Source: CAIOSQ01 sp044359885 (GTDB lineage: Bacteria > Pseudomonadota > Alphaproteobacteria > CACIAM-22H2). From it: a stretch of 5,938 bases of DNA. This document shows, one piece after another, positions 4,584 through 5,938 of this stretch. The notes beneath the pieces are model-generated. The model did not search any database. It was not told the origin of the DNA and saw only the letters and a list, made by a program, of their open reading frames with translations. Made by a program: the position numbers and the translations under genes. The stretch is taken from contig JBIKLI010000279.1 of the NCBI GenBank assembly GCA_044359885.1, forward strand, positions 1 through 5,938, in the 5' to 3' direction. How positions within the stretch are numbered: position 1 is the stretch's first letter; each line of letters begins with the position of its first letter.

Positions 4584-5938
4584 ATGGGGCCGCATCCGCT
4601 TCTCGTCCGTCCGATCCTGCCGACATTGCTGCGTCTGGCGTTGCCCAATGCGCTGGGGATGCTGGCGACCGCGCTGGTGGCGGTGGCGGAGACCGCCTAT
4701 GCCGGGCGGCTGGGAACGGCCGAGCTGGCGGGGATGGCGCTGGTCTTTCCCTTCGCGATGCTGCAGCAGATGATGTCGGCGGGCGCCATGGGCGGGGCGA
4801 TCTCCTCGGCGGTGGCGCGGGCGCTGGGGGCGGGGGACGAGGCGCGGGCACGGGCGCTGGTCTTCCATGGGGCGCTGATCGGGACCGCCGCCGGCCTCGC
4901 CTTTTCGGCGCTGTTCCTGTCCCTGGGGCCCGAGTTCTACCGGCTGCTCGGCGGGCACGGCGCCGCGCTGGAGGCCGCGCGCGGCTTCGGGGCGACCCTG
5001 TTCGCGGGCTCGGTCGCGGTATGGCTGGCCAATACCCTGGTCTCGGCGATGCGCGGGACGGGCGACATGCGCCGGCCCGCGATGCTGCTGCTGGGCGCCG
5101 CGATGCTGCAGGTGGTTCTGGGCGCGGGCTTCGCCTTCGGCCTGGGGCCCCTGCCGCGGCTGGGGCTGCCGGGGATCGCGCTGGGCCAGGTGCTGGCCTT
5201 CGCCGCGGCGGCGCTCGCCGCCTTCGTCCAGCTGCGCCGGCCGGGCGCCCGGGTCCGTCTGGTCGCCGCGGCGCCGCGCGGCGCGATGTTCGCCGACATC
5301 CTGCGCATCGGCGCGCTCTCCGCCTTCTCGCCGCTGATGTCGGTCGCGACGGTGTTGGTCCTGACGCGGCTGGTCGCCGGCTACGGCACCGAGGCGCTGG
5401 CCGGCTACGGCATCGGGCTGCGGCTGGAATTCGTCCTGGTTCCCGTCGCCTTCGCGATCGGGATCGCCGCGGTGCCGATGGTCGGCACGGCGATCGGGGC
5501 CGGCGACGTCGCGCGGGCGCGGCGAGCCGCCTGGATCGCGGGCGGGCTGTCGGCCGCGGCGATCGGCGTCTGCGGCCTGCTCGCGGCGCTGGTGCCCGCG
5601 GCGATCGCGGATTTCTTCACCGACGATCCGGCGGCGCTGGCGGTGGCGGCGCGCTTCTTCGTCTGGGTGGGCCCGGCCTATGGATTCTTCGGGCTGGGCC
5701 TCACCCTCTATTTCGCCTCGCAGGGGGCCGGGCGCATGCTGGCGCCGGTGGCGGCGGCCATCCTGCGCTTCGCGGTGGTCGCCGGCGGCGGCTGGTACGT
5801 CGCCGTCCTGGGCGGCGGCCGGGACGTGGGCGACCTCTTCGCGGTGATCGCGCTCGCCCTCGTCGTCTACGGCACCGCCTCGGCGCTGGGGATCGCCGCG
5901 GTGCGCTGGCACCCCGCGCCCGCGCGCGGTAATGTCCG
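4584..5938 (+). CDS. MATE-family multidrug/cation efflux transporter (partial, 3' end off window)
   Basis: An uninterrupted frame runs from ATG 4584 to the window edge (451 full codons, no stop). MATE proteins usually have about 440-470 residues, so only the extreme C terminus is probably missing. The two MatE repeats are visible: the first (about 15-175) opens with LRLALPNALGML and includes AETAYAGRLGTAELAGMAL (35-53), then GGAISSAVARALGAGDEARA; the second (about 240-400) includes ALAGYGIGLRLEFVLVPVAF and GIAAVPMVGTAIGAGDVARA. Some 12 membrane segments are expected. The family exports cationic drugs or metabolites, coupled to H+ or Na+. The acidic residue usually found as Asp in TM1 is Glu here (E36). 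The ribosome site is weak (AGAAG about 10 nt upstream). The gene is divergent from the MFS gene and lies just beyond the palindrome cluster. The substrate cannot be inferred. Confidence 0.93.
   Translation, partial: MGPHPLLVRPILPTLLRLALPNALGMLATALVAVAETAYAGRLGTAELAGMALVFPFAMLQQMMSAGAMGGAISSAVARALGAGDEARARALVFHGALIGTAAGLAFSALFLSLGPEFYRLLGGHGAALEAARGFGATLFAGSVAVWLANTLVSAMRGTGDMRRPAMLLLGAAMLQVVLGAGFAFGLGPLPRLGLPGIALGQVLAFAAAALAAFVQLRRPGARVRLVAAAPRGAMFADILRIGALSAFSPLMSVATVLVLTRLVAGYGTEALAGYGIGLRLEFVLVPVAFAIGIAAVPMVGTAIGAGDVARARRAAWIAGGLSAAAIGVCGLLAALVPAAIADFFTDDPAALAVAARFFVWVGPAYGFFGLGLTLYFASQGAGRMLAPVAAAILRFAVVAGGGWYVAVLGGGRDVGDLFAVIALALVVYGTASALGIAAVRWHPAPARGNV

Noticed and set aside
3066..5912. 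Very long minus-strand open frame (about 950 codons) spanning the MFS gene, the divergent gap and the MATE gene
   Set aside because: The translation is low-complexity Arg/Gly/Ala/Asp-rich text with no domain. It is a shadow frame kept open by high GC. The MFS and MATE frames in the same DNA have clear membrane segments and family motifs.
5021..5932. Plus-strand open frame of about 300 codons overlapping the MATE gene in another frame
   Set aside because: It is a Gly/Arg/Ala-rich shadow. The frame from ATG 4584 carries both MatE repeats and runs unbroken through the same bases.

Overview
This is a very GC-rich (roughly 70% or more), gene-dense chromosomal window with strong G/C preference at codon third positions. 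An ECF sigma factor paired with a ChrR-like anti-sigma factor, an IalB-family periplasmic protein and a GC-rich RlmN together suggest an alphaproteobacterium, plausibly Rhodospirillales-like. The lineage is inference; no rRNA, tRNA, CRISPR array or mobile gene is visible.

Layout: (1) Bases 1-1183, minus strand, hold a two-gene operon. An ECF sigma factor (590-1183) is followed after 4 nt by a ChrR-like cupin anti-sigma factor that runs off the left edge. (2) The 182-nt gap 1184-1365 has a TGATCC-N16-CGTATC element facing the sigma gene, matching what ChrR-controlled sigma factors recognise. A weaker sigma70-like promoter faces the other way and shares its -10 bases. (3) Bases 1366-3109, plus strand, encode a secreted IalB-family protein and, 16 nt on, RlmN. 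(4) RlmN converges on a minus-strand MFS transporter (3122-4396), with 12 nt and a GC hairpin between the stops. (5) A 187-nt divergent gap (4397-4583) holds a perfect 13-bp inverted repeat enclosed by a second pairing arm. (6) A MATE-family exporter (4584 onward) is still open at the right edge.

How the parts fit: sigma and anti-sigma form a stress-sensing module (singlet oxygen / organic peroxide in the characterised Rhodobacter RpoE-ChrR pair) that probably activates its own promoter. The striking feature is that this ChrR-like protein keeps the cupin metal ligands but has Asn and Ala where the zinc-binding anti-sigma domain normally has its CxxC cysteines. RlmN is housekeeping. The two transporters are divergently transcribed around a REP-like palindrome. 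Apart from the variant anti-sigma factor, the sigma promoter and the palindrome cluster, the content is ordinary, and I see no wholly new multi-gene system.
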